NCBI RefSeq assembly: GCF_017313085.1
Contig: NZ_JAFLNF010000001.1
Span: forward strand, 682,001 to 746,000
Length of the DNA stretch: 64,000 nt
Source: Roseibium limicola
Lineage (GTDB): Bacteria; Pseudomonadota; Alphaproteobacteria; Rhizobiales; Stappiaceae
Direction: 5' to 3'
Shown: positions 53,043 through 62,176 of the stretch, piece by piece
Layout of the letters: each line of letters begins with the position of its first letter
How positions within the stretch are numbered: position 1 is the first letter of the stretch
Position numbers and translations under genes: made by a program
The notes under the pieces: model-generated
What the model saw: only the letters and a program-made list of their open reading frames with translations
Databases searched by the model: none
Told to the model about the DNA's origin: nothing

Positions 53043-55454
53043 ATGAACGTGCCTGTGTCCCATGCTATTGATCCCGCCGCCTTCGGCAAGCTTCTGGCCG
53101 ATTACACCCCGGCGAAAGGATCTTCTGACGAGCTGCTGGATGCAAACGGCCATGTGCGCCCCGTCTGGGGACCTTTTCTGAAACACCTCGCCGGCCTTTC
53201 GGCCGACGAGGTCGCCCAGCGCTTTGCGCGTGGGAGCCAGTACCTGAACGACGCAGGTGTCTACTTTCGCTACTATGAGGAAGAAGGCACCAGCGAGCGT
53301 GCCTGGCCACTCAGCCACATTCCGCTCCTCATCGACAGAGATGACTGGCAAACCATCACGGAAGGCCTCGTACAACGCGCCGACCTGCTGGAAGAGGTTG
53401 TTGCCGACCTTTATGGACAGAACCGGCTGATTGCCGACGGCCATCTCCCGGCCAGCTTGATCGCCAAAAGCCCAGAATGGCTGCGGCCGATGGTCGGCGT
53501 CCAGCCGCGCACCGGCAAGTATCTCCACTTCCTCGCTTTCGAAATCGGACGCGGCCCCGATGGCAAGTGGTGGGTTCTGGGAGACCGGACACAGGCCCCC
53601 TCCGGTGCAGGCTTTGCGCTGGAAAACCGGGTCGCCACCGCCAAAACTTTCAGTGATTTTTACGCCAAGGCCCATGTTCACCGTCTCGCTGGTTTCTTCC
53701 GACGTTTCCGCGAGACGCTATTGAACCTGAGAGGCGAAACCGATAGCCGGGTGGCCATTCTCACCCCCGGTCTGATGAATGACACATATTTCGAGCATGC
53801 CTACATCGCCCGCTATCTCGGCTTCATGCTGCTGGACGGGGAAGATCTGGTCGTCTCCAACGGCAGCTTGATGGTGCGCACCATTGCCGGTCTGCGCCCG
53901 ATCAGCGTGCTTTGGCGTCGCCTTGATGCCAACTGGGCAGATCCGCTGGAACTGAACGAACAATCCCAAATCGGCACCCCCGGAATGGTTGAAGCCCTGC
54001 GCGGCGGCGGTCTGACAATGATCAATGCGCTTGGCGCCGGCGTTCTCGAAACCCGTGCCTTGCTTGCCTTCTTGCCTCGCATCTGCCGGCATCTGCGCGG
54101 TGAACCACTGAAACTGCCCAACATTGCCACCTGGTGGTGCGGCGACCAGCGCACCCGGAACTATGTCAGCGACAACTTCGGGAAGATGACGATCAGCCGC
54201 TCGCTGTCCACCGGGCTGCCGTTCACCATCGGTCCCAACGACGTACTTGGCGGTAATCTGAACAGCTCCAATCGTGCCGACTTCAGCGCCTGGCTGGAAA
54301 CCGAGCAGGACGCGCTTGTCGGCCAGGAAGCGGTCACCCTGTCAACCACACCAGCCTATGCCGATGGAAAGCTGGTGCCACGGCCAATGAGTTTGCGCGT
54401 GTTCCTTGCTCGTACTGAGAGCGGCTGGGAAGTCATGTCAGGTGGTTTCGCACGCATTGGCGGCAGCGACGACGCCAGCGCTCTCGCCATGCAATCAGGC
54501 GGGCGGGCTGCCGATGTCTGGATCCTTGGTGGCAGTCCGACCAACAGCGAAACCCTCATTCCCAAGCAGGACGGCCCCTATGTGCGCAGCCGCCCCAGTC
54601 TGCTGCCGGCACGTGCCGCCGACAATCTGTTCTGGCTTGGCCGCTATGTGGAGCGGGCGGAAGGTGCCTTGCGACTGCTGCGGGCTTTCCACGCAAGAGT
54701 TGCCGAAACCGGTGAGCCCGAAGCGCCGATGACTGCCGCCATTGCGGCGCATCTGGCACAGCTCGGCCTCGACCTCGAACAGCCGATCCCACCGGGATTG
54801 CAGGCAACGCTGAACTCTGCACTGGCCAGCGCCAGCAAGGTGCGCGATCGCTTCTCGATCGATGGCTGGCTCGCCCTCAACGATCTTGCCCACACGCTTG
54901 CGGCAGAACGCGCCCGGCCCGGCCTCGACAGCGAGGATGCGACCCTCGTGATGGGTGCCCTCCTGCGCAAGATCACTGGCTTCTCCGGGCTTGTGCATGA
55001 GAACATGTACCGCTTTGCTGGATGGCGCTTCCTCAGCATAGGGCGCGCTCTGGAACGGGCTCAGGTCATGTGCGGTCTGCTGTCGGAGTTTGCCGATGCA
55101 GAAGCACCCGACGGCGCGCTGGATCTGCTGCTTGAAGTCGGCGACAGCACCCTGTCGTTGAACCAGCGCTATGCCGTAACCCTTAGCCGCGATCCCGTAA
55201 TGGACTTGCTGGGTCTCGACACCTTCAACCCCCGCTCCATTCTTTACCAGCTGAAGGAATTGCGGTCCCACGTCGAGGCATTGCCGGGGGCGGACTTCAA
55301 CGGCCAGCCTTCACCGCTCGCCAGGGCAACACTGGAGCTATACGCCCAATTGGCAGTTCAGACGCCGGACAGCCTAACCAGCGAGAAGCTGGAAGACCTG
55401 CGCGGCAAGATCCTGAGCCTGTCCGAAGGTCTCTTCACCGCTTACATCCGATAG
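53043..55454 (+). CDS. Circularly permuted ATP-grasp / alpha-E domain fusion
   Basis: Protein of 803 residues joining two modules often coded separately: a circularly permuted type-2 ATP-grasp domain (about 60-490; GVYFRYYEEEGTSERAWPLS, DLYGQNRLIADGHLP, TPGLMNDTYFEHAYIARYLG, EDLVVSNGSLMVRT) and a C-terminal helical alpha-E domain (DUF403, about 510-800; SLLPARAADNLFWLGRYVERAEG, RDPVMDLLGLDTFNPRSI). ATP-grasp enzymes ligate a carboxylate to an amine or thiol with ATP, which would make the peptide or isopeptide acted on by the flanking transglutaminases. Biochemical role is inferred from context. Confidence 0.9.
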   Translation: MNVPVSHAIDPAAFGKLLADYTPAKGSSDELLDANGHVRPVWGPFLKHLAGLSADEVAQRFARGSQYLNDAGVYFRYYEEEGTSERAWPLSHIPLLIDRDDWQTITEGLVQRADLLEEVVADLYGQNRLIADGHLPASLIAKSPEWLRPMVGVQPRTGKYLHFLAFEIGRGPDGKWWVLGDRTQAPSGAGFALENRVATAKTFSDFYAKAHVHRLAGFFRRFRETLLNLRGETDSRVAILTPGLMNDTYFEHAYIARYLGFMLLDGEDLVVSNGSLMVRTIAGLRPISVLWRRLDANWADPLELNEQSQIGTPGMVEALRGGGLTMINALGAGVLETRALLAFLPRICRHLRGEPLKLPNIATWWCGDQRTRNYVSDNFGKMTISRSLSTGLPFTIGPNDVLGGNLNSSNRADFSAWLETEQDALVGQEAVTLSTTPAYADGKLVPRPMSLRVFLARTESGWEVMSGGFARIGGSDDASALAMQSGGRAADVWILGGSPTNSETLIPKQDGPYVRSRPSLLPARAADNLFWLGRYVERAEGALRLLRAFHARVAETGEPEAPMTAAIAAHLAQLGLDLEQPIPPGLQATLNSALASASKVRDRFSIDGWLALNDLAHTLAAERARPGLDSEDATLVMGALLRKITGFSGLVHENMYRFAGWRFLSIGRALERAQVMCGLLSEFADAEAPDGALDLLLEVGDSTLSLNQRYAVTLSRDPVMDLLGLDTFNPRSILYQLKELRSHVEALPGADFNGQPSPLARATLELYAQLAVQTPDSLTSEKLEDLRGKILSLSEGLFTAYIR

Positions 55455-55463
55455 CGAGGGCAA

Positions 55464-56339
55464 GTGCTTTACGATATCTCCCTCACCATCAAGTATGACT
55501 ATGCTGCACCGGTTCACTCCGGCCGCCAGTCACTGAGACTGGAGCCGCGCTCCCTGCCTGAAGTTCAAACGGTTCTGTCGCGCCGCCTCACCCTGGAACC
55601 GACAGCCAACGAGCGCTCAGAGTTTGACGACTTTTTCGGGAATCGTCGCTGCGACGTCAGTTTTACCACCCCGCACTCGCACTTGATCTATCAGGTAAAT
55701 TCCAGGGTACAGCGACACCCAAGTGGCCCGACCCTCGACTTCTCGCCGCCTCTGGCACGTCTGCCCGACGAATTGGCAGCGATCCGTGCCATGGATGGAA
55801 ATCAGCCTCTGCACTTTCTCAGTCCGTCCCTCCGCGTGCCGCTGGATGAGATATTTACCACCTATGCCCGCAAGGTTGTGTCACCCGTGATGAGCGCGCA
55901 GCAAGCGATCATCTCCGTCGGACAAGCTCTGCACCAGGACATGACGTTTGATGCAAGAGCCACTGACGTCAACACACCGGTGCTTGACGCCTTTCAGCGT
56001 CGCAAGGGCGTCTGCCAGGATTTCTCGCACATGATGATCGCGTGTCTGCGCGGCATCGGCATTCCAGCAGGCTACGTCAGTGGCTATTTGCGGACGAAAC
56101 CGCCCGAGGGTGCCGAGCGTCTGGAAGGCGCCGATGCGATGCACGCCTGGGTGCGGGCTTGGTGCGGTCGCGAGGCTGGCTGGATTGAATATGATCCTAC
56201 CAACGCTCTCATCGTAGAACAGGACCACATCGTCGTCGCCTACGGCCGCGATTATGCCGACGTCGCGCCTGTGAAAGGCGTACTGCGCTCAGCCGGTGGT
56301 CAGACCACCAGCCATGCCGTCGATGTCGTGCCGCTCTGA
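55464..56339 (+). CDS. Transglutaminase-like cysteine peptidase family protein
   Basis: Third gene of the cassette, 291 residues: N-terminal beta module (about 5-90) and transglutaminase core with triad Cys184 (RKGVCQDFSH), His227 (DAMHAWVRAW) and Asp244 (IEYDPTN). Prokaryotic members may hydrolyse or transfer amide bonds. It begins with GTG at 55464, with GAGGG five bases upstream and only nine bases after the previous stop, so the three genes form one operon. No signal peptide. Confidence 0.9.
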   Translation: MLYDISLTIKYDYAAPVHSGRQSLRLEPRSLPEVQTVLSRRLTLEPTANERSEFDDFFGNRRCDVSFTTPHSHLIYQVNSRVQRHPSGPTLDFSPPLARLPDELAAIRAMDGNQPLHFLSPSLRVPLDEIFTTYARKVVSPVMSAQQAIISVGQALHQDMTFDARATDVNTPVLDAFQRRKGVCQDFSHMMIACLRGIGIPAGYVSGYLRTKPPEGAERLEGADAMHAWVRAWCGREAGWIEYDPTNALIVEQDHIVVAYGRDYADVAPVKGVLRSAGGQTTSHAVDVVPL

Positions 56340-56367
56340 CTGTAAATTTAATGGTCTGGGCCCGGCC

Positions 56368-56997
56368 TTAATGAGCGATGTACCAGTCCTTGCGGTGATT
56401 GAAGGCAATAATCACATTCAGCACCAGCGCTCCGAAAAGTGACGCGCCAACGGCGCTCGGCGCCAGAACAAGAAAACTGGCCGCGAAGATGCAAACGTCG
56501 ACCGACAGCTGCACCCAGCCAGCCCGAAAGCCTGTCCGGTCCTGAATGTAAAGCGCCAGGATCCCCAGTCCGCCGGCACTGGCCCCATGGCGGAACAACG
56601 CGATCAACCCTACACCCGCAGTGGCTCCTGCCAGCAGCCCTGCGGCATAGATATTCAGCTCCGCAAACGAAATGACCTGCGGGGCAAAGTCCGCCAGGAT
56701 AGAAATCAGCGTAGCGGAGATCAGCGAGCGTAGGGTAAAGCCTGGCCCCATCCGCATCCAGGCGAAGATGTAGAACGGAATGTTGATCAGAAAGAAGATG
56801 ACGCCAAAGCTGTAACCCGAAGCATAGGAAATCAGCAGCGCCATCCCCGCCGTCTGCCCCGTCACCAGCCCCGCAGCCCGCAACAGCGTGACACCGAACG
56901 CCGTCATCACAATGCCGAAAACCTGCCCCTGAAGGTTGTCGAGCAAAGTATGCGTCGGGCTTACTTTTTCTGGGGTGAGGTGATCTGGTGATGACAT
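56368..56997 (-). CDS. YitT family membrane protein (DUF161)
   Basis: Inner-membrane protein, 209 residues, about five helices (GIVMTAFGVTLLRAAGLVTGQ, GYSFGVIFFLINIPFYIFAWM, AGLLAGATAGVGLIALFRHG, VQLSVDVCIFAASFLVL, GASLFGALVLNVIIAF). The ASAGGLGILALYIQDRTG block is typical of YitT-type proteins, whose function is not established. ATG 56997 begins family-like sequence; upstream frame has low-complexity, non-family residues. Convergent with the transglutaminase operon. Confidence 0.8.
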   Translation of the reverse strand: MSSPDHLTPEKVSPTHTLLDNLQGQVFGIVMTAFGVTLLRAAGLVTGQTAGMALLISYASGYSFGVIFFLINIPFYIFAWMRMGPGFTLRSLISATLISILADFAPQVISFAELNIYAAGLLAGATAGVGLIALFRHGASAGGLGILALYIQDRTGFRAGWVQLSVDVCIFAASFLVLAPSAVGASLFGALVLNVIIAFNHRKDWYIAH

Positions 56998-57198
56998 GTG
57001 GTTATGCTTTCTGTGGGAGACGAGCTGCCGTGCCGATCGCCCACGAGAGGGCTGCGCGCTTATGTCCAGTAGAAAGCTTGGGTCACCTCTGCAAGACCTA
57101 TGCGAGACTTTCTGCGAATAAACATCCCCTGGACCGTTCATTGCGTTTCGGCAAGAGCGCCAGGGATCTTCCCAAAGGGGAAGCTTTAGGAAAACAGC

Positions 57199-57600
57199 AT
57201 GTGCCAGAGCCATCAGGACGACGCCGCCTATCCGCCACTCTCCCCCATTCGCGCCGGGTGGAAGGGCGCCTGCCCGCGGTGCGGCGAAGGTAAGCTCTTC
57301 AATGGCTTTCTGACCCTACGCGACCATTGTGACGTTTGTGGTCTGGACTACAGCTTTGCCGATCCCGCAGATGGGCCGGCATTCTTTATCATCTGCTTCG
57401 GCTGTGTGCCCTGCGTGGCATTCGCCATCTGGCTGGAAATCGCCTTTCAAGCCCCTTACTGGGTTCATGTGGTGACGACACTCCCGATCCTGCTTCTGAC
57501 CTGCATTCCACCACTGCGCCCACTGAAGGGTTGGCTTGTCGCCAGCCAGTTCTTCTACAAGGCTGAAGAAGGCAAGCTTGCCACCCCGGACGAACCGTAA
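57199..57600 (+). CDS. DUF983 membrane protein with zinc ribbon
   Basis: Small protein of 133 residues. Two CxxC pairs (CPRCGEGKLF and CDVCGLDY, about 25-48) form a zinc-ribbon-like head, followed by ADPADGPAFFIICFGCVPCVAFAIW and a second helix pair ending LLLTCIPPLRPLKGWL. This is the DUF983 pattern common in alphaproteobacteria, of unknown function, sometimes coded near cytochrome oxidase genes, which are not seen here. Confidence 0.88.
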   Translation: MCQSHQDDAAYPPLSPIRAGWKGACPRCGEGKLFNGFLTLRDHCDVCGLDYSFADPADGPAFFIICFGCVPCVAFAIWLEIAFQAPYWVHVVTTLPILLLTCIPPLRPLKGWLVASQFFYKAEEGKLATPDEP

Positions 57601-57610
57601 GCCTGCAAGC

Positions 57611-58651
57611 TCAGGCGTGCGGCACAGCCGAGGTGCTTGCGCGCACGACAAGATCCACATCAATCGTCTGCACTGGCCCCGTGGCCTCATTCAGGAAGCC
57701 AGCATCCGGGCCAAGTCCATCCAGCAACAGTTGGGCCGCAGCCTGACCGAGCTGCCTGCGGTTCTGCCGGATCGTGGTCAGGGCAGGAACGTAAAACGCC
57801 GAAAGCTCGATGTCGTCAAATCCGATGACTGAAATGTCTTCCGGTACGCGCAAGCCCCCGGCATGCAGCGCCGATATCAATCCGAAAGCCACCTGATCGG
57901 AACAACAGAACACGGCAGTCGGCCGGTCTTCCATAGCCAGAATGCGCGCGCCGGCATCCTGCCCCGACTCCAGCGAAAAATCGCCACGCACAATCCATTC
58001 GTCCCGCGCAGGCAAACCCAAACGCGCCCGTTCCTCCAGCATTCCTTCCCGCCGGGCATGGGTCAATACATTGTCTTGCGGACCGGTAATATGGGCAATC
58101 TTACGGTGTCCCAGTTCATGCAGATGCTGGACGGCCAGTCGCGCGCCCTCCAGATTGTCGCTGCGTACAGATGGCAACTTGGCCCCTTGCACCCACTCGC
58201 AGGCAAAGACCACTCGGCCATTGCCCGCCTGCCCGCGCAACAACTCAAGTTCATCATCGTCCAGGCCACCATCCAGCGAAATCATCCCATCGACCCGAGC
58301 ATCGCGGAAGTAATCCAGCAGTTGACGCTCGTCAGCACCTGAACCTTTCGTGTCGGTGATCAGGACGGAGTAATCCGCCCCCCCCAGCACTGCAGTCATG
58401 CCGGCCAGAATTTCCGAGAAGAACGGGTTGCCGAGATTAGGCACCAGAACCAGAACAGCCCGCGCCTCTTGTCGGCGCAGCGAACGCGCCGCCCTGTTTA
58501 CCCTGTAGCCGGTTGTACGAATTGCACTTAAAACCGCGTCGCGAGTGCTCTCACTCAACAGCTCCGGGTTGCTCAAGGCTCTGCTGACGGTGGCCGTCGA
58601 CACCCCAGCCACCTTAGCAACATCTTGAATTTTAACAGACTTCTGAACCAA
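57611..58651 (-). CDS. LacI family transcriptional regulator of the divergent sugar ABC operon
   Basis: Regulator of 346 residues with LacI HTH KIQDVAKVAGVSTATVSRAL (7-26), hinge AARSLRRQEA and sensor domain (VLVPNLGNPFFSEILAGM, FCCSDQVAFGLISALHAGG, SVIGFDDIELSAF). Because the HTH begins at residue 7 and no ATG or GTG is near, the start is the TTG at 58651, preceded by AGGGG. It is divergent from a sugar ABC operon with two LacI-type operators between, so it very probably represses that operon. Confidence 0.9.
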   Translation of the reverse strand: MVQKSVKIQDVAKVAGVSTATVSRALSNPELLSESTRDAVLSAIRTTGYRVNRAARSLRRQEARAVLVLVPNLGNPFFSEILAGMTAVLGGADYSVLITDTKGSGADERQLLDYFRDARVDGMISLDGGLDDDELELLRGQAGNGRVVFACEWVQGAKLPSVRSDNLEGARLAVQHLHELGHRKIAHITGPQDNVLTHARREGMLEERARLGLPARDEWIVRGDFSLESGQDAGARILAMEDRPTAVFCCSDQVAFGLISALHAGGLRVPEDISVIGFDDIELSAFYVPALTTIRQNRRQLGQAAAQLLLDGLGPDAGFLNEATGPVQTIDVDLVVRASTSAVPHA

Positions 58652-58696
58652 CCCGGCCCCCTATCTTACTTTAGGATAATTTGCGCAATATCCGGG

Positions 58697-58725
58697 TTGA
58701 CACAAAGACGATCAGCGCAAATGAT
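58697..58725 (+). promoter_or_regulatory. Promoter of the divergent sugar ABC operon
   Basis: Perfect -35 TTGACA (58697-58702), 17-base spacer, -10 AATGAT (58720-58725, four of six). An operator begins three bases after the -10, where a bound LacI protein would block initiation. Confidence 0.65.
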
Positions 58726-58728
58726 GAT

Positions 58729-58742
58729 TGTAATCGTTTACA
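58729..58742. promoter_or_regulatory. LacI-type operator 1
   Basis: TGTAATCGTTTACA, near-perfect palindrome with central CG, at the predicted transcription start of the sugar ABC operon. Confidence 0.75.
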
Positions 58743-58774
58743 TAACTCCAGACTTAATCGCAAGAAATTAACGA

Positions 58775-58788
58775 TGCAAACGATTACA
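58775..58788. promoter_or_regulatory. LacI-type operator 2
   Basis: TGCAAACGATTACA, whose reverse complement TGTAATCGTTTGCA differs from operator 1 at a single base; centres are 46 bases apart. Two copies support cooperative or looped binding by the divergent LacI protein. Confidence 0.75.
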
Positions 58789-58906
58789 ACTTCCCCCGGC
58801 ATCTCCGGGAGAAGGCACAGGATCCGGTGGAGGCCGGGTCCGTCGACCGGGATCAGTCTCATGTGCCGATATGGCCGAAGGTTGAACCGGTACAAGGGAG
58901 GAAACC

Positions 58907-60139
58907 ATGAAATCAATTCGCATGACCCTGGTCGCAGCGACAGCCCTTTGTGGCGCAACTGCAGCCTATGCCACTGATTTGGAAGTAACCCATTGGTGGA
59001 CATCTGGCGGCGAGGCAGCAGCCGTTGCCGAATTCGCCAAAGCCTTTGATGCCACCGGAAACAAGTGGGTCGATGGCGCCATCGCCGGCTCCGGCGGCAC
59101 GGCCCGTCCGATCATGATCAGCCGCATCACCGGCGGCGATCCGATGGGCGCCACCCAGTTCAATCATGGCCGCCAGGCAGAAGAGCTGGTGGAGGCCGGC
59201 CTGATGCGCGACCTCAGCGACATTGCCGAGAAAAATCACTGGAAAGACCTCGTCAGTCCGAGCAGCCTGCTCGACAGCTGCACCCTCGACGGCAAGATCT
59301 ACTGCGTCCCGGTCAACATCCATTCCCAGCAATGGCTCTGGTTGAACAACGCCGTTTTCACAGACAACGGCATGGAAGTTCCCACGAACTGGGACGAGTA
59401 CGCCGCTGCCGCACCCAAGTTGAAAGAAGCTGGCGTCGTTCCACTCGCATTGGGACAACAGCCCTGGCAGACAACACTTGCATTCCAGGTGCTTCTCGTC
59501 GCCCTCGCTGGCCCGGAAGCCTATACGCAGGTGTTCGGTGGACATGACGCTGAAGTTGCCGCCAGCCCGGAACTTGCGAAAGTCTTCCAGGCAGCTGCGA
59601 CAGCACGTGAAATGTCCCAGGATTCAAACATCCAGAACTGGAACGATGCCACGAATATGGTCATCACCGGCAAGGCTGCCGGTCAGATCATGGGCGATTG
59701 GGCACAGGGTGAGTTCCAGGTGGCCAATCAGGTCGCCGGCAAAGACTACACCTGCCTCCCAGGGCTTGGCGTCAACGAAGTGATCCAGACAGGCGGCGAC
59801 GCCTTCTACTTCCCTGCCGTTGACGATGCGGAAATCACCGAGGCCCAGGGAATCTTGGCCGAGGTCATGATGTCCGCCGAAACTCAGGTGGCCTTCAACC
59901 TGAAAAAGGGCTCCCTGCCGGTTCGCGGCGATGTCGACCTGAACGCAGCCAATGACTGCATGCGCAAGGGCCTCGACATTCTCGCCAAGGGCAACATCAT
60001 TCAAAGCCCTGATCAGCTGATGTCCGCGGACAGCCTGACCCAGGTGAATGATCTCTTCGTTGAGTTCTTCAACACGCCCTCGATGACCGCCGAAGATGCT
60101 CAGGCGCGCTTCGTTTCTCTCATCGAAGACGCGGAATAA
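58907..60139 (+). CDS. CUT1-type sugar ABC transporter solute-binding protein
   Basis: Periplasmic receptor of 410 residues. Signal peptide about 1-22 (ending AAYA), then DLEVTHWWTSGGEAAAVAEFA, close in style to glucose/mannose receptors of the GtsA type. Cysteine pairs in LLDSCTLDGKIYCVP and in TCLPG / NDCMRKG may form disulfides, as in that subfamily. GGGAGGAAACC precedes the ATG. First gene of the operon; sugar identity unknown. Confidence 0.88.
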   Translation: MKSIRMTLVAATALCGATAAYATDLEVTHWWTSGGEAAAVAEFAKAFDATGNKWVDGAIAGSGGTARPIMISRITGGDPMGATQFNHGRQAEELVEAGLMRDLSDIAEKNHWKDLVSPSSLLDSCTLDGKIYCVPVNIHSQQWLWLNNAVFTDNGMEVPTNWDEYAAAAPKLKEAGVVPLALGQQPWQTTLAFQVLLVALAGPEAYTQVFGGHDAEVAASPELAKVFQAAATAREMSQDSNIQNWNDATNMVITGKAAGQIMGDWAQGEFQVANQVAGKDYTCLPGLGVNEVIQTGGDAFYFPAVDDAEITEAQGILAEVMMSAETQVAFNLKKGSLPVRGDVDLNAANDCMRKGLDILAKGNIIQSPDQLMSADSLTQVNDLFVEFFNTPSMTAEDAQARFVSLIEDAE

Positions 60140-60155
60140 ACCGCCAATCCTCCTG

Positions 60156-60196
60156 CAGCTTCCGCCCTCTCCCGTCATGGGAGACGGCGGGAGCTG
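60156..60196 (+). other. Long intercistronic hairpin after sugar-binding-protein gene
   Basis: Nested arms CAGCT/AGCTG, CCGCC/GGCGG and CTCCC/GGGAG, separated by symmetric one- and two-base mismatches, with a GTCAT loop. It starts 17 bases after the stop, has no T-run, and precedes the first permease. Confidence 0.75.
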
Positions 60197-60289
60197 GTGT
60201 CCTGCCCCCGGGTTCCGACCTGGATGAAAACGCTCGCCTTCCTTTTGGCAGGCGCGGGACCCCCGAACTCGAAATCACAGGGTAGAGGT

Positions 60290-61186
60290 ATGGTTGCTGT
60301 CACGGCCCGCCCCGCAAGGTGGCATCGAAACATGAGTGCCAAGGTGGCTGCGATCCCGATGATCGCCACCGCCTTATGCGTCTTCGTCGGAGGGACTGTC
60401 TGGACGGTAGTCTATTCCTTCACGTCCTCAAAACTTCTCCCGAAGGAGAAATTCGTCGGCCTCAGCCAGTATGAGCGCCTGTGGGGCAGCAGCAAGTGGC
60501 TGATCTCTATTGAAAACCTGGCAATCTACGGCGTTCTGTCGTTGATCTTCGCCCTTGTCATCGGCTTTGTTTTGGCCGCGTTGCTCGATCAGAAGATCCG
60601 CTTTGAGGATACCTTTCGGACAATCCTGCTTTATCCGTTCGCGTTGAGCTTCATCGTGACGGGCCTGGCCTGGCAGTGGATTCTCAACCCGGACTTCGGC
60701 GTGCAGCACGTAGTGCGCAGCATGGGTTTCGAGAGCTTCGCCTTCGACCCACTCTACAATTCCGACATTGTCATCTACGGGGTTCTGATCGCCGGCCTCT
60801 GGCATGAAACAGGCCTGATCATGTGTCTGATGCTGGCTGGCCTGCGCGGCATAGACGAGGACATCTGGAAAGCCGCACGCATCGACGGCATCCCGATGTG
60901 GAAGACCTATCTGTACATCGTCATCCCCATGATGCGTGGCATCTTCATCACGGCCATCGTTCTGATCGCCTCGGGTATCATCAAGGTCTACGACCTGATC
61001 ATCGCCCAGACAGGTGGCGGGCCAGGCATCTCCTCCGAAGTGCCCGCGAAATACGTCTACGACGCCATGTTCCTGTCGCAAAACCTAGGACAGGGCTTTG
61101 CCGCCTCCACCATGATGCTGCTGACGGTGATCATCATTGTCGTGCCCTGGGCCTATCTCGAATTCGGAGGCAAGCGCCGTGGGTAA
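60290..61186 (+). CDS. CUT1-type sugar ABC transporter permease 1
   Basis: Permease of 298 residues with helices including IPMIATALCVFVGGTVWTVVYSF and IVIYGVLIAGLWHETGLIMC, and the EAA loop KAARIDGIPMWKTYLYIVIPMM. ATG 60290 follows AGGG at 7 bases; upstream in-frame codons span the hairpin region and are not protein-like. Overlaps permease 2 by eight bases. Confidence 0.9.
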   Translation: MVAVTARPARWHRNMSAKVAAIPMIATALCVFVGGTVWTVVYSFTSSKLLPKEKFVGLSQYERLWGSSKWLISIENLAIYGVLSLIFALVIGFVLAALLDQKIRFEDTFRTILLYPFALSFIVTGLAWQWILNPDFGVQHVVRSMGFESFAFDPLYNSDIVIYGVLIAGLWHETGLIMCLMLAGLRGIDEDIWKAARIDGIPMWKTYLYIVIPMMRGIFITAIVLIASGIIKVYDLIIAQTGGGPGISSEVPAKYVYDAMFLSQNLGQGFAASTMMLLTVIIIVVPWAYLEFGGKRRG

Positions 61187-62165
61187 TCCGATCAAAAATG
61201 CTTCTGTCGTCAACCTCGACACACGCCGCATGACAGCTTTCCCGACAAGCACCACAACGCAGCCACTCAATGCCCAAGAAGAGATGGTAGGGCCTCAAGG
61301 TCGCAAGCCTGGCAAGATCCTCTCACGGCGCAATATTTTTATCTACGGCACGCTCACTCTGGTGGCGCTCTACTACCTGCTACCACTCTACGTGATGGTC
61401 GTCACCTCGCTGAAAGGCATGCCGGAGATCCGACTGGGCAACATCTTCTCACCACCTCTGGAAGTGACCTTTCAACCCTGGGTCAAGGCTTGGTCGGAAG
61501 CCTGCACCGGCCTCAACTGCGATGGACTTTCGAGAGGATTCTGGAACTCCGTCAAGATCCTGATCCCATCGGTTATCCTGTCCATTTCCATTGCCTCGGT
61601 GAATGGCTATGCCCTCGCCAACTGGCGCTTCAAGGGGGCAGAAACCTTCTTCACCATCCTGATCGTCGGCGCCTTCATTCCCTATCAGGTGATGATCTAC
61701 CCGATTGTCATCATGCTCCGTGAAGTCGGTCTTTACGGGAGTCTGACGGGCTTGGTGTTGGTGCACTCGGTCTTCGGCATGCCGATCCTGACCCTGCTGT
61801 TTCGCAACTACTTCTCTTCTGTACCGCAGGAACTGTTCAAGGCAGCGCGTGTCGATGGCGCAGGTTTCTGGGCGATCTACTTCCGCATCATGGTGCCGAT
61901 GAGCCTGCCGATCTTCGTGGTCGCAATGATCCTGCAGGTCACCGGCATCTGGAACGACTTCCTGTTTGGCGTGATCTACACCAAGCCGGACCTCTATCCG
62001 ATGACGGTTCAGCTGAACAACATCGTCAATTCCACGCAAGGGGTGAAGGAATACAACGTCAACATGGCCGCCACCATTCTGACCGGCCTTGTCCCCCTGA
62101 CGATCTACTTCATCTCCGGAAAACTCTTCGTCCGCGGCATCGCCGCCGGAGCAGTAAAAGGCTGA
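61179..62165 (+). CDS. CUT1-type sugar ABC transporter permease 2
   Basis: Permease of 328 residues. The start is GTG 61179: an excellent GGAGG lies 8 bases upstream, inside the end of permease 1. An unusually long polar N-terminus (about 45 residues) precedes TM1 (IFIYGTLTLVALYYLLPLYVMV). EAA loop KAARVDGAGFWAIYFRIMVP. A cysteine pair in SEACTGLNCDG faces the periplasm. Confidence 0.88.
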   Translation: MGNPIKNASVVNLDTRRMTAFPTSTTTQPLNAQEEMVGPQGRKPGKILSRRNIFIYGTLTLVALYYLLPLYVMVVTSLKGMPEIRLGNIFSPPLEVTFQPWVKAWSEACTGLNCDGLSRGFWNSVKILIPSVILSISIASVNGYALANWRFKGAETFFTILIVGAFIPYQVMIYPIVIMLREVGLYGSLTGLVLVHSVFGMPILTLLFRNYFSSVPQELFKAARVDGAGFWAIYFRIMVPMSLPIFVVAMILQVTGIWNDFLFGVIYTKPDLYPMTVQLNNIVNSTQGVKEYNVNMAATILTGLVPLTIYFISGKLFVRGIAAGAVKG

Positions 62166-62176
62166 GGGCTGACGCC

